Assembly: GCA_047629195.1 (NCBI GenBank)
Contig: JBLHWY010000003.1
Span: 1-64,000 of the forward strand
Direction of reading: 5' to 3'
DNA: 64,000 bases
Source of the DNA: UBA4582 sp047629195
GTDB taxonomy: Bacteria > Pseudomonadota > Gammaproteobacteria > Pseudomonadales > Azotimanducaceae
The position numbers and the translations under genes are program-made. Positions 53,901 through 62,878 of this stretch are shown here, piece after piece. The notes under the pieces are model-generated. The model ran no database searches. It was not told where the DNA came from and saw nothing but the letters and a program-made list of their open reading frames with translations. Each line of letters begins with the position of its first letter. Position 1 is the first letter of the stretch.

Positions 53901-54782
53901 ATGAATAGCTCGACAGACTTAATCATTGGATTTTCATTCAGCCTCATGCCCGATGGCGCGGCTGGATCTTATAATACCGGGCTTGCCGAGCAATTGGCAG
54001 TGGTGCTCGAATCACGCAAAGCCACGTTAGAGGATATTCCCGTTGTCGCATTGCAGTGGGAAATCGCGGATGCGTTATCGGAATTGTATCCAAAGCTGAC
54101 CGAGCAACTAACAAAACTTGAGAGATTGATCATCGTCAAGCCGCCTAAATTCCTAAAAGAAGGGGTCGACCTAGATTTGTTTGAAAAATGGCTTAAAGTT
54201 CCGAGTGCAAACTATAAAAATGTTCTTGAGCATTGTCTTGAACTTGCAGCGGGCGAAACAATTCTAGAAAAGCTAAATAGCTTGCTCGATGATGCTGCGT
54301 TTTATGAGAAGTTTGAAGGTCTTCAGCTGGCTAATTTGGTTCGCCCAAAACTAGGAGATCTGTTTACCGAGGCTCGAATATTGCCTCACTCGAAATACTA
54401 CCCTAACGGCTTGAGAGAGCACCAACGCATAAGAATTAATCGTTTGATTGTTGAGGCTATTGTTGAAGATGAGAAGATAGTGCAGCGTGGTCAATACCTA
54501 AGCACACGCGGTGTGCTTGAATCTGTTTTGGATTCTTGTCACGCCAAAGATTATGCCTTTGGCAGCGTTAAAGTAATTGCCCACTCTCTGCACCGGCCCC
54601 GTTGTATGGAACAATTAGCTCAAATATTAAGGGCCAAAAACCTCAGCGTACTGATGCAGGAGGAGGTCATGAGTAATTTCCTCCCGTGGGATACCTCAGG
54701 TGCGCAGGTGTGGTGTCGATCGCGCGATAATTGGGAAGCGTATGAGGAAGTTGTTAGTGGGAACTTAAAGAATTCACGTTGA
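53901..54782 (+). CDS. Protein of unknown function, possibly a distant YdcF/DUF218 relative
   Basis: 293 residues, no signal peptide and no membrane segment. The N terminus IIGFSFSLMPDGAAGSYNTGLAEQL resembles the opening strand and helix of DUF218 proteins (ElyC/SanA/YdcF). The C-terminal STRGVLESVLDSCHAKDY then SVKVIAHSLHRPRCMEQLAQIL resembles their SxxTxEN and TSxxHxxRA motifs. About 100 helical residues are inserted between (LLDDAAFYEKFEGLQLANLVRP, then HSKYYPNGLREHQRIRINR). The assignment is weak. It stands alone between convergent neighbours. Confidence 0.55.
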   Translation: MNSSTDLIIGFSFSLMPDGAAGSYNTGLAEQLAVVLESRKATLEDIPVVALQWEIADALSELYPKLTEQLTKLERLIIVKPPKFLKEGVDLDLFEKWLKVPSANYKNVLEHCLELAAGETILEKLNSLLDDAAFYEKFEGLQLANLVRPKLGDLFTEARILPHSKYYPNGLREHQRIRINRLIVEAIVEDEKIVQRGQYLSTRGVLESVLDSCHAKDYAFGSVKVIAHSLHRPRCMEQLAQILRAKNLSVLMQEEVMSNFLPWDTSGAQVWCRSRDNWEAYEEVVSGNLKNSR

Positions 54783-54872
54783 GGAGCCTCTTGTCATAGC
54801 TAAGCTGGTTGTTGGCGCGCAGATCTCTTGTTCTGCATAGGATGTTCTCAAGAAGGTGTTAGGTAACAATTT

Positions 54873-56561
54873 CTAGGTAACGATGTCTAGTCTCTCGCGC
54901 AACTCGGCCACTGCATCCTTATCAGTGGCGAAGACATTCTCGTTTCCAATATGAGATAGTAAGCCAGTGGTTAACATGACCTTAGAGACCTGATGTTTAA
55001 CCGAGCTTAGTGCGAGGTGTATACCGTTGGTTTTGAGTCTCTCAGTTAAGATTCGCAACATCTCGATACCCGACGCATCAATTTGATTGATACCGCTACA
55101 CTGAACAAGAATCCAGATCATATTAGGATTCTCGCGTTCCAATTTCAATATTGCGTTTTCAAAATATGAGACATTGACAAATCTTAGTGCTCCGTCGAAT
55201 CTAATTGCACCTAATTGTGGGTGTAATGGAGGGAGCTTATGCAGCACAGCGTCACGTAGTGTTGTATCGCTATGTTGACCTAACACCGCTATTCTGGGAC
55301 GCATTAAACGAAGGAGCAGTAGAGACAATGAGAGCAAAATACCTGTGAGAATGCCATTTTGGATATTTGGAGCGAATGCTAGCGTTGCAACAAAAGTGAC
55401 TATTGCAGCAACGCCGTCGTCTTTGCTGGCCAACCAGGCATTCCGTATAGACTCAAAATTAATTAGGTTTAAAACTGCCGTCATGATTATCGCAGCTAGC
55501 ACTGGCTTGGGAAGGTGATGCAGTAATGATGTGAAGAACAACAGGGTCGCCAGTACAGATATGGCTGTGATAACTGAAGCAAGTGGCGTTTTGGCGTTAG
55601 ATTCAAGGTTTAGTGCTGATCTGGAAAAAGAACCGCTGACGGGCATTGAATGGCTAAATGAAGCCGCTATTTTCGCGAGACCCTGTCCGATCAATTCTTT
55701 ATTTTCATCCCAGGGTTGACGAGTTTTGATTGAGATAACTTTGCAACTCGACATTGCTTCCATAAAACTGATTAATGCAATGACAAACGCAGCGGGTAGT
55801 AATGCGACTGTTGCCTTCCAATCGAGCGGCGGTAAGCTTAGGGTCGGTAGACCTTGAGGTATTACGCCAATCACATTGCCACCCGTTTTTGCGTAATCTA
55901 TCCAATAGCTCACTAGCGTTAGGATAACTACCGTCAGCAATACTCCTGGGGCCCTTGGTGTAAACCTTTTGAAGCCTATCAACAATGTAATCGCTGATAC
56001 CCCAAATACAAGCGATGGCATATGTAGTTCAGAGATATGGATCAATAATTGTGAGATATCGAGCAAAAAATGTGTCGACTGCGCCGCGGGAATACCCATA
56101 AGCATAGGGAGCTGCGATAGGCCTATAATAATCGCTGCAGCGTTGATGAAACCCATGAGAACTGGGTTTGAAAGGAAATTAAGCAATACGCCGGCCCTTA
56201 AGATGCCGAACATGACCTGTAGTAAGCCCGAAACAAATGCGAGCAGGATAACGTATGAATAGAACAAGTCAGTTCCACTTGCCGCTAAAGGTGCAACGCT
56301 AGCCGCCGTTAGTAGTGAGGTCATCGCCACTGGGCCAGTCGATAATTGATTGGAAGACCCGAATAGAGCGCCCATCAGCGTGGGTATCAATGCTGCGTAT
56401 AAGCCGTAGTATGCGGGTACGCCAGCAAGTTGTGCATATGCGAGAGACTGGGGGATCGCGACTAACGAGACGGTCAGGCCTGCGATGATATCCGACTTAA
56501 GCGTGTTCGCTCGAAAATCGAATCGGTCGACGAATTCTTGCCAGTAATTGCCCAGAGCCAT
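54873..56561 (-). CDS. SulP-family inorganic anion transporter with STAS domain
   Basis: 562 residues. The N-terminal ~430 residues hold the SulP membrane core: ADIIAGLTVSLVAIPQSLAYAQLAGVPAYYGLYAALIPTLMGALFGSSNQLSTGPVAMTS is the canonical entry (cited by residues 25-85). The C-terminal ~120 residues are a STAS domain (GAIRFDGALRFVNVSYFENAI, then IDASGIEMLRILTERL). Members carry sulfate, bicarbonate or dicarboxylates with Na+ or H+. GGAG precedes the ATG. The LanC-like gene lies upstream with only 64 bp between, on the same strand. Confidence 0.94.
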   Translation of the reverse strand: MALGNYWQEFVDRFDFRANTLKSDIIAGLTVSLVAIPQSLAYAQLAGVPAYYGLYAALIPTLMGALFGSSNQLSTGPVAMTSLLTAASVAPLAASGTDLFYSYVILLAFVSGLLQVMFGILRAGVLLNFLSNPVLMGFINAAAIIIGLSQLPMLMGIPAAQSTHFLLDISQLLIHISELHMPSLVFGVSAITLLIGFKRFTPRAPGVLLTVVILTLVSYWIDYAKTGGNVIGVIPQGLPTLSLPPLDWKATVALLPAAFVIALISFMEAMSSCKVISIKTRQPWDENKELIGQGLAKIAASFSHSMPVSGSFSRSALNLESNAKTPLASVITAISVLATLLFFTSLLHHLPKPVLAAIIMTAVLNLINFESIRNAWLASKDDGVAAIVTFVATLAFAPNIQNGILTGILLSLSLLLLRLMRPRIAVLGQHSDTTLRDAVLHKLPPLHPQLGAIRFDGALRFVNVSYFENAILKLERENPNMIWILVQCSGINQIDASGIEMLRILTERLKTNGIHLALSSVKHQVSKVMLTTGLLSHIGNENVFATDKDAVAELRERLDIVT

Positions 56562-56625
56562 AGTTCTCCAAATGCCAAAGGTTTGTATTAGTTACACTAG
56601 TGAGTACCTAGTACTGTGACACAAT

Positions 56626-57930
56626 CTAGTATGAAAAAGGCGTCTCTGGCATGATGAGTTTGACCGGCTTGTTAGCCAGCACGCTGTCGAGGTGCAGTAG
56701 GAAGCTCGCAACTCCGGCAGCACCTTGCATGTATCCCGTTTGCGATTCAAGGAAGTCTCGCCTATCACGATGTTCCGCTGTCTGCCAGCATAGCCCCGGT
56801 GCATGATTGCCTTGACTCACAATTTGTTCAGCTGTCTGTTTGGCGTAATTAAGATAGCTGTCATCTCCAGTGGCGTGGTGTAGAAACAGTGCGTAGTCTC
56901 CTATTCCAGCATCGCCGCAACATTGACTATAATTCTGCCACAGTCCCTTGCTTCTTTTTGTCGGTGCGCCGGTACTCAACAAACCTTTGAAGTTAGCGCC
57001 AATCCAGTTCATATATTGGCCGTCGCCAGTAATTTGGCCCAATAGATACATGAACCGTCCAGTCCCAGCTGGCCCGTGGCAGACACCCAGATAAAAGGTA
57101 GAGGGTGGTTGCTGTTCTTCTGTGTGGCAGACAAGAATGCCATCGCCCGCAGTGACTGTTCTGGTTTTTACGTATTCGGCAGCAGACACGGCTGCTTCTA
57201 GATAGTTTTCATGCTTTGTCTCACGATATAAATCTGCGAGAAAGTATCCAACCCCTGCGCCGCCATGGGCGAAATTGGGTGCCGTGAATGGAAACGGCAT
57301 GTCGGTCATCATTAGCCAACGAATACCTTCGGGGGTGTTCTCGCCGACTTCAAGTAGCCTGTCGGCTGTTTTTTCAGCGAGGCGTGTATCGTCGAGCAAT
57401 CCTTCTCGGTAAGCATAAAGATAGATGATACCTGCTCCCGCAGCACCAACAGAAAGGTCTATGACCTCTCGTTCACCCTCAATGCCTGTGATGTCTGAGA
57501 AAGGAATCGGTTCTATCCAGCCGATGCCTGAACCAATTTTACTTGATTGAGCTGTTATGCGATCAAGGGCTAATTTAGCCCCATTTTGATACCTCGTGTC
57601 GTGCGTCACTTTGTACAGCTCATTTAGCGCATACACATATCCTGGCCAGCCACTGTAAAACCCTATGGTAATGAATGCCTTTGCTGCAGCCTTTTTTTCT
57701 ACATAGGCAAGTAGGTTGTTTCCAGCTTTTTGGGCAATCTCAAGGTAGCTCACATCATCTGTTGCAAAATAGATTTCAATGTAAAACAACATGACGCCAG
57801 CGGAGCCGTGATACAGAGAGTGTGTCGATCTGCCTTCTGGGACTCTACGCCAGCTAATACCATCGTCAGTATCGATCTGGTTCGACGAAAGGAATCGCTC
57901 TGTCGATAATGCTTGCTCTAGATATGTCAT
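56626..57930 (-). CDS. LanC-like (lanthionine synthetase C-like) protein
   Basis: 434 residues with the alpha/alpha toroid repeats of LanC proteins: SLYHGSAGVMLFYIEI, FYSGWPGYVYALNELYK, VGAAGAGIIYLYAYREG, FAHGGAGVGYFLADLYRE. The zinc ligands are kept: Cys in SQCCGDAG and Cys-His in GVCHGPAGTGRF. No lanthipeptide precursor or LanB dehydratase is adjacent. It may be a eukaryote-style LanCL protein or an orphan cyclase. It heads the SulP gene on the same strand. GGAAT precedes the ATG. Confidence 0.92.
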   Translation of the reverse strand: MTYLEQALSTERFLSSNQIDTDDGISWRRVPEGRSTHSLYHGSAGVMLFYIEIYFATDDVSYLEIAQKAGNNLLAYVEKKAAAKAFITIGFYSGWPGYVYALNELYKVTHDTRYQNGAKLALDRITAQSSKIGSGIGWIEPIPFSDITGIEGEREVIDLSVGAAGAGIIYLYAYREGLLDDTRLAEKTADRLLEVGENTPEGIRWLMMTDMPFPFTAPNFAHGGAGVGYFLADLYRETKHENYLEAAVSAAEYVKTRTVTAGDGILVCHTEEQQPPSTFYLGVCHGPAGTGRFMYLLGQITGDGQYMNWIGANFKGLLSTGAPTKRSKGLWQNYSQCCGDAGIGDYALFLHHATGDDSYLNYAKQTAEQIVSQGNHAPGLCWQTAEHRDRRDFLESQTGYMQGAAGVASFLLHLDSVLANKPVKLIMPETPFSY

Positions 57931-58139
57931 GATTAATTCCGATTGCGTTGATAATGTCTAGTCTATCAGGCTACTTGGCGAGGCGTGTGCTCCGTATTCA
58001 TGGTATCGCCAACGGAGGTAAACGAGCATTGTTTTTTTTAGTTAGAGCAAATTCACCCTTAAACATGAAATTGCTACAGATCTTCGCAATCTTAGGTAAA
58101 CTTTACTTTTTTAACAAAAGTGTTAATGGGAAACGATAG

Positions 58140-59117
58140 ATGCGGTTTATTATTTATGGTGCAGGAGCGGTTGGCGGCACAATCGGTGCTGAGTTGTTTG
58201 GCCATGGTCATGAGGTATTGCTAATCGCACGTGGCGCTCACTATGAAGCGATCAAAAAAAGTGGTTTGATTTTTAATACACCTGGGGGTTCCCGTACGCT
58301 GCAGATTCCTGTTGTGAGTCATCCTGATCAAATAACTTTCTGTGAAAGCGACGTGGTTATTCTCACGGTTAAAAGTCAGCACACGTCTGCCACACTACAG
58401 GATTTGTTAGCAGCGGCGGGGCCCGATATACCGCTGGTTTGTTGTCAAAACGGCGTGAATAATGAGCGTGAAGCGCTTCGGTTATTCACACATGTATACG
58501 CAATGGTTGTCATGTTACCTGCAAACCACCTTGAGCCTGGTGTTGTTGAGTGCAACAGCGCCAATAAGTCAGGGATACTGGACGCAGGTTGTTATCCCAG
58601 CGGTACTGACGATACCATCACAAAAGTTACGCAGGCGCTTGATGACGCTAATTTTTCAGCGCGTGCGGACGTCTCAATGATGCGTTGGAAATATAAAAAG
58701 CTACTGAGTAATATCAATAATTCATTACAAGCAGTCTGCAAAATGGACGCGGATACGGACGGTATTTCGAAGATGTTATTTGAGGAAGCCAGTGCGGTTT
58801 TCACCGCGGCAGGTATTGCCCTCGTTAGCTTCGAGGAGGAAAAGCAGCGATATGGCGATTTGATTCGAATAAGGCCCATTGCTGGCAAGCGTCGTGCTGG
58901 TAGTTCGTCGTGGCAAAGCTTGGCAAATGGTAAAGGCGATATCGAGAGTGACTATTTAAATGGAGAAATCACCTTGCTCGGTCGTCTTCATGGCATCGCA
59001 ACCCCGGCTAATACCGTGCTACAGAACTTAGCAACACTGGCAGCCAGAAAAGGTTCTAAACCTGGGATGTACACTCCTGCAGAAATACTTAGTTTGATAG
59101 ATGAACGACGTGAGTAA
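58140..59117 (+). CDS. Ketopantoate reductase (2-dehydropantoate 2-reductase) family
   Basis: 325 residues. GAGAVGGTIGAELFGHGHEV is the N-terminal GxGxxG NADPH site, followed by VVILTVKSQHTSATL and VCCQNGVNNE (the LxNG-type motif with conserved Asn). The C-terminal ApbA domain has RWKYKKLLSNINNSLQAV, where Lys is the catalytic base candidate. It reduces ketopantoate to pantoate or acts on a related 2-keto acid. It starts 210 bp from the LanC-like start and is followed by the Fe-ADH gene with an 18-bp gap. Confidence 0.93.
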   Translation: MRFIIYGAGAVGGTIGAELFGHGHEVLLIARGAHYEAIKKSGLIFNTPGGSRTLQIPVVSHPDQITFCESDVVILTVKSQHTSATLQDLLAAAGPDIPLVCCQNGVNNEREALRLFTHVYAMVVMLPANHLEPGVVECNSANKSGILDAGCYPSGTDDTITKVTQALDDANFSARADVSMMRWKYKKLLSNINNSLQAVCKMDADTDGISKMLFEEASAVFTAAGIALVSFEEEKQRYGDLIRIRPIAGKRRAGSSSWQSLANGKGDIESDYLNGEITLLGRLHGIATPANTVLQNLATLAARKGSKPGMYTPAEILSLIDERRE

Positions 59118-59135
59118 TCCAAGGAGCGAATTGAT

Positions 59136-60302
59136 ATGAATGCTAATTGGAATTATCCCACTCAGGTTTTGGTTGGTGCTGGCCGTATTTCGGAGCTGCC
59201 GAGGGTTTGCTTTGAGAACGGTATTCGTCACCCATTGCTGGTGACTGACCCGGGTCTCGCGAGCTTGCCCTTGGTGCAGGATGTTTTGTCACATTGTCGA
59301 GCAGAGGGTCTGGATATTGAGTGTTTTAGTCACATCAAGCCGAATCCTACTGGCGCTAATATTGAGGATGGAATTGCTGCGTTTAAACAGGGTGTTCATG
59401 ATGGCGTTATAGCAATGGGCGGCGGTAGCGGACTTGATGCAGGCAAAGCAATCGCTGTGACGGCTAATCAAAGTTGTTCATTTTGGGATTTGGAAGATAT
59501 TGGTGACAATTGGCAGAAGGCTGATGCTGAAAAAATAGCCCCGCTTATCGGCATCCCCACAACAGCTGGTACGGGTTCAGAGGTCGGTCGAGCTGCATTG
59601 ATCGTAAATGAGGCTGAGCAAAGAAAAGTCATTATTTTTCATCCAGCAATGATGCCGGGGCACGTCATTCTTGATCCGGAACTTACTGTGGGATTGCCGC
59701 CATTGCTAACAGCGGCGACTGGTATGGATGCTTTGTCACATAGCCTGGAGGCTTACTGCTCGTTGTCTTATCACCCGATGGCTGAAGGTATTGCCGTCGA
59801 AGGTATTCGGATAGTGAAGGAGTTTCTACCGACAGCAGTGAAACAGGGGGGTAACATCGATGCGAGGATGAATATGTTGGTTGCTTCAACGATGGGTGCG
59901 ACTTCGTTTCAGCGCGGCTTAGGTGCGATGCACGCCTTGGCGCACCCGCTGGGCGCGCTGTTTGATGCTCACCATGGTATGTTAAATGCTGTTTTGATGC
60001 CCTATGTGTTGAAAGCAAATTTTTCAGCGATAGCGCCAATTATCCCTCGGCTGGCAAAGTATCTTGACCTTGAGCCAGATTTTGAAGCTTTTATGAACTG
60101 GGTACTTTCGCTCCGCTTAGAAGTAGGTATACCTAACAGTCTTGATGATGTGATTGATTTTGGTGGTGAGAAGCCTGCAGTTGATTTGAACGTTATCAGC
60201 AGGATGGCCACGGAAGACCCTTCCGCTGGAACTAATCCTATTCAATTTGAGCCTGCTCAATACCTAAAGATTCTCGAAGATAGCATTTATGGCAGGCTCT
60301 AG
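59136..60302 (+). CDS. Iron-containing alcohol dehydrogenase
   Basis: 388 residues. The NAD-binding GGGSGLDAGKAIAV and TTAGTGSEVGRAA are present. The metal site is from Asp and His in MDALSHSLEAYCS, HALAHPLGALFDAHHGMLNAV (two or three His). It is Fe-ADH, of the group that also includes lactaldehyde and 1,3-propanediol dehydrogenases. AAGGAG lies nine bases before the ATG. It probably shares a transcript with the ketopantoate reductase gene. The substrate is open. Confidence 0.94.
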   Translation: MNANWNYPTQVLVGAGRISELPRVCFENGIRHPLLVTDPGLASLPLVQDVLSHCRAEGLDIECFSHIKPNPTGANIEDGIAAFKQGVHDGVIAMGGGSGLDAGKAIAVTANQSCSFWDLEDIGDNWQKADAEKIAPLIGIPTTAGTGSEVGRAALIVNEAEQRKVIIFHPAMMPGHVILDPELTVGLPPLLTAATGMDALSHSLEAYCSLSYHPMAEGIAVEGIRIVKEFLPTAVKQGGNIDARMNMLVASTMGATSFQRGLGAMHALAHPLGALFDAHHGMLNAVLMPYVLKANFSAIAPIIPRLAKYLDLEPDFEAFMNWVLSLRLEVGIPNSLDDVIDFGGEKPAVDLNVISRMATEDPSAGTNPIQFEPAQYLKILEDSIYGRL

Positions 60303-60570
60303 TTGCTGAAGGTCTAGCGCTAAAAACGTGTAGTTCCGGTGCTTTTTTCAAGCGCTAAAGCAGTGTTTTTTCATGCGGGCAGCTGTTTCGGTGCTTCGAA
60401 AATCGAATTCAATTGACTTGGTTCTCTGCGGCTCTAAACTACTGGCCAGCTTGAAATGCCCAACTTGCTACTAGTCTTGTCGAAATACAACTCGATATCT
60501 CTACGTTTATAGCAATTATTTCCCGCCTTAAGCCTGCTTCTTTTAGGCAGAATCTTTGATTAGAGGTTAC

Positions 60571-61536
60571 ATGATGTCGTTTGCTGTCCGAGCAAAAGAA
60601 AGTTCATTTTTTTTGATCCTGTCTTTTTTGCCTGCTTTTCTCTTCGCTGGTTCGCTGTATGGAGAATCGACACAGACAGAGGTTGAAGCGATACCCGCGA
60701 ATGCATATCAGGTGGATGAGCGAGGTAGATTCGGTTGGAAATGTAACCATGGCTTCGCTGAGAAAGAGAAAAGTTGTGTCGAAATCATCATTCCACTTAA
60801 TGCCTTTCTCAAAGACTACAGCTATGGCGGGGCAGCAGCGTGGAAGTGCGCTAGGGGCTTTGCGCAGTTGGAGAATGTCTGTGAAGCCATTGTCGTACCT
60901 CAAAACGGTTATCTTGCAGGTACTGCGAGGTTGTCCGGTTGGAAGTGTGAACGCGGATATGCAAAATCTTCAGTCGGCTGTATCAAAATGGAGATTCCGG
61001 CGAATGGTTATCTGGTCGAAGGTACCTTCGAAACGAATTGGGATTGCGAGCGCGGCTATGAAAAAAGAGAGTACGCATGTGAGCCTGTTGTTATCCCTGA
61101 AAATGCTTACTACGTTGACTCTCACAGTGGTTCGAATTGGAAATGTTCGCGGGGCTACCGTACGACAAATCAGTCCTGCATTGAAATAGTAATTCCTGAG
61201 AATGGTTATTTGTCGCAGTCTGGGATGAGTCGCGCCCGAGGCTGGGACTGTGGCAGAGGTTTTTTGCCATCAGAGGGCAGTTGTATTGAGATTGTTGTGC
61301 CGGAAAATGGTTATATATCAGCGACTGGGAGGCTACCTGGCTGGGAATGCGATAGAGGTTATAGCCGAGCTGGGTCCGCCTGCGAAAAGATTGAATTACC
61401 CGAGAATAGCTATCTGAAAGAATCCGGTAAAGAGTGGGCGTGTCAAAAGCCGTTCAAGAAAGATAGGCAAAATTGTATGTCGGCAACGCCACTCTCAAGT
61501 ATTTACAAACACAAGAATTTAACTAGGCAAACATAA
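60571..61536 (+). CDS. Secreted protein of eight cysteine-paired repeats
   Basis: About 321 residues from the ATG with AGAGG upstream; residues numbered from the longer reading at 60556 (TTG). A signal peptide ends near LFAGS. After residue 45 the sequence is eight near-identical units of 33-35 residues. The consensus is [IV]PxN[AG][YF]-x8-11-WxC-x-RG[FY]-x6-8-C-x4. Each unit has two Cys, 10 or 11 residues apart, presumably one disulfide. The eighth is shortened and followed by a Lys/Asn-rich end. I do not recognise a named family. The next gene overlaps its stop (TAATG). Confidence 0.85.
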   Translation: MMSFAVRAKESSFFLILSFLPAFLFAGSLYGESTQTEVEAIPANAYQVDERGRFGWKCNHGFAEKEKSCVEIIIPLNAFLKDYSYGGAAAWKCARGFAQLENVCEAIVVPQNGYLAGTARLSGWKCERGYAKSSVGCIKMEIPANGYLVEGTFETNWDCERGYEKREYACEPVVIPENAYYVDSHSGSNWKCSRGYRTTNQSCIEIVIPENGYLSQSGMSRARGWDCGRGFLPSEGSCIEIVVPENGYISATGRLPGWECDRGYSRAGSACEKIELPENSYLKESGKEWACQKPFKKDRQNCMSATPLSSIYKHKNLTRQT

Positions 61537-61931
61537 TGGCTGAAGCAACAAATATTAAAATCATCGGTTTCGATGAAGAGCGGCCGCCCATGATGCAGAC
61601 GAGGCCGTGTGTTGATCTCATCTTTCAATTGGATCAGGAAGCGCAACCTGAATGGTGCAAACATTTCTCCGATGTTTGCGGTAAGACCCCGTATCCCATT
61701 GTTATCGATCCTGAGTTTGGGCTTTTTATCGAAACCTGGGTAAGGAAGCCGAATGAAATAGGCGCGATGTTAGATTCTGTCAAAAAGTTTGTGGCTGCCT
61801 GTAATGTGAGCTACGACGAACTTTTACGACAGAGGAGAATGGTTGTCCATGTTGATTCTCCGGATGCCGTCCTTAGTCCTGAACAAATAGCCCTGAACGA
61901 TATTGTTTCTAATCTTAACTTCGATAGTTAA
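61536..61931 (+). CDS. Small cytoplasmic protein of unknown function, coupled to the cysteine-repeat gene
   Basis: 131 residues, no signal peptide, with TAATG overlap with the upstream stop. It is mixed alpha/beta and acidic: IKIIGFDEERPPMMQTRPC, VDLIFQLDQEAQPEWCKHF, then PYPIVIDPEFGLFIETWVRKPNEIGAML. No enzyme motif is seen. Three Cys are present. It is likely made with the secreted repeat protein and could be a regulator or chaperone for it. Confidence 0.75.
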   Translation: MAEATNIKIIGFDEERPPMMQTRPCVDLIFQLDQEAQPEWCKHFSDVCGKTPYPIVIDPEFGLFIETWVRKPNEIGAMLDSVKKFVAACNVSYDELLRQRRMVVHVDSPDAVLSPEQIALNDIVSNLNFDS

Positions 61932-61954
61932 TAGATAATATTGCTGCTCATATT

Positions 61955-62791
61955 TTAGCTCATGTCAAAACCGCGCGCTTTTAAATAGGCAAGGAATCCT
62001 GCGCGATGCGGGATTGAATATTGGCGGGTTTTGTCTTCAGACCACCCGTAAAATTCAGCGATACCAAAACGATCGGTTTCCTTTTGAGCTTTTTCTGGAA
62101 TGCTGAATCGCTCATCACGGTTGTGGTCATATTCGTCAATTTGTTCTGCGCGAGCAGATGCATCATAACGTTCCCGATGAACTGTGAGTGATTGCGGAAG
62201 GCGCATGCTCACGAAGCCTTCCCGCGCGGGATAGCCAACACACAACCCGGCAATAGGAAATACTAGGTCAGGAAGTTCCAGTAGCTCTGACAGCGCTTCG
62301 ATGTGTGAACGCACTTCGCTGATAGGGCAACAGCCAAGGCCTACGGATTCTGCAGCCATGGTAAATGTTTGCATCACGAGACCTGCATCAATCGCAGAAT
62401 TCATAAATTGATCTACATTGTCGTTAGGAAATGGCTTGTGACGCATCTCTGCTGCGATACGAATTCGGCTGTGGTCGGCGCAGAAAACCAAAAACCGGGG
62501 CGCCTGTGTAATCCAGGGCATTGAAGGAATCCAGCTACCTATTAGTTCTCGGCTAGCAGGATCATCAACGATAACCACTGATGCCTGCTGCAAATCAGAC
62601 TTTGAGCTTGCGGACAATCCACACGCGATAAGCACTTCGAGTAAATCGTTTTCAACTACCTGATCGGTGTATTGACGATGCGTGCGGCGTTCGAGAATTG
62701 AAGCCAATGCCCCTTCAGCAGGCATTAGGGTACCAACATTCGTTGGCGTGCCGAATCGAGTTTCAATTAGGTCTGCAATGCTTTTGGACAT
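61955..62791 (-). CDS. Nitroreductase-family protein
   Basis: 278 residues. RRTHRQYTDQVVENDLLEVLI and CGLSASSKSDLQQASVVIVDD are the FMN-binding start. NSAIDAGLVMQTFTMAAESVGLGCCPISEVR is the central helix region (quoted by position), and VFPIAGLCVGYPAREG ends the core. The C-terminal ~60 residues are longer than in the gene at 49095 and end FGWSEDKTRQYS-like. It belongs to the NfsA/NADPH-flavin group. The gene converges on the repeat pair and is preceded by the sulfatase gene on the same strand, about 90 bp away. Confidence 0.9.
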   Translation of the reverse strand: MSKSIADLIETRFGTPTNVGTLMPAEGALASILERRTHRQYTDQVVENDLLEVLIACGLSASSKSDLQQASVVIVDDPASRELIGSWIPSMPWITQAPRFLVFCADHSRIRIAAEMRHKPFPNDNVDQFMNSAIDAGLVMQTFTMAAESVGLGCCPISEVRSHIEALSELLELPDLVFPIAGLCVGYPAREGFVSMRLPQSLTVHRERYDASARAEQIDEYDHNRDERFSIPEKAQKETDRFGIAEFYGWSEDKTRQYSIPHRAGFLAYLKARGFDMS

Positions 62792-62878
62792 GTATGGCTC
62801 ACGGTTGTAGGAGTTTGAGTGTGTGTATTGTGAGGCTAAACTTGGCGGGTGCCAACTAATAAGGTGTCTAATAAGCTT

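Noticed and set aside
57948..58139. 63-codon frame before the ketopantoate reductase gene
   Set aside because: No ribosome site, no recognisable sequence; the region is the divergent promoter space of two well-supported genes.
60303..60420. Possible terminator after the Fe-ADH gene
   Set aside because: AGCGCT copies and T-runs are present but no stem of convincing length aligns with a T-run.
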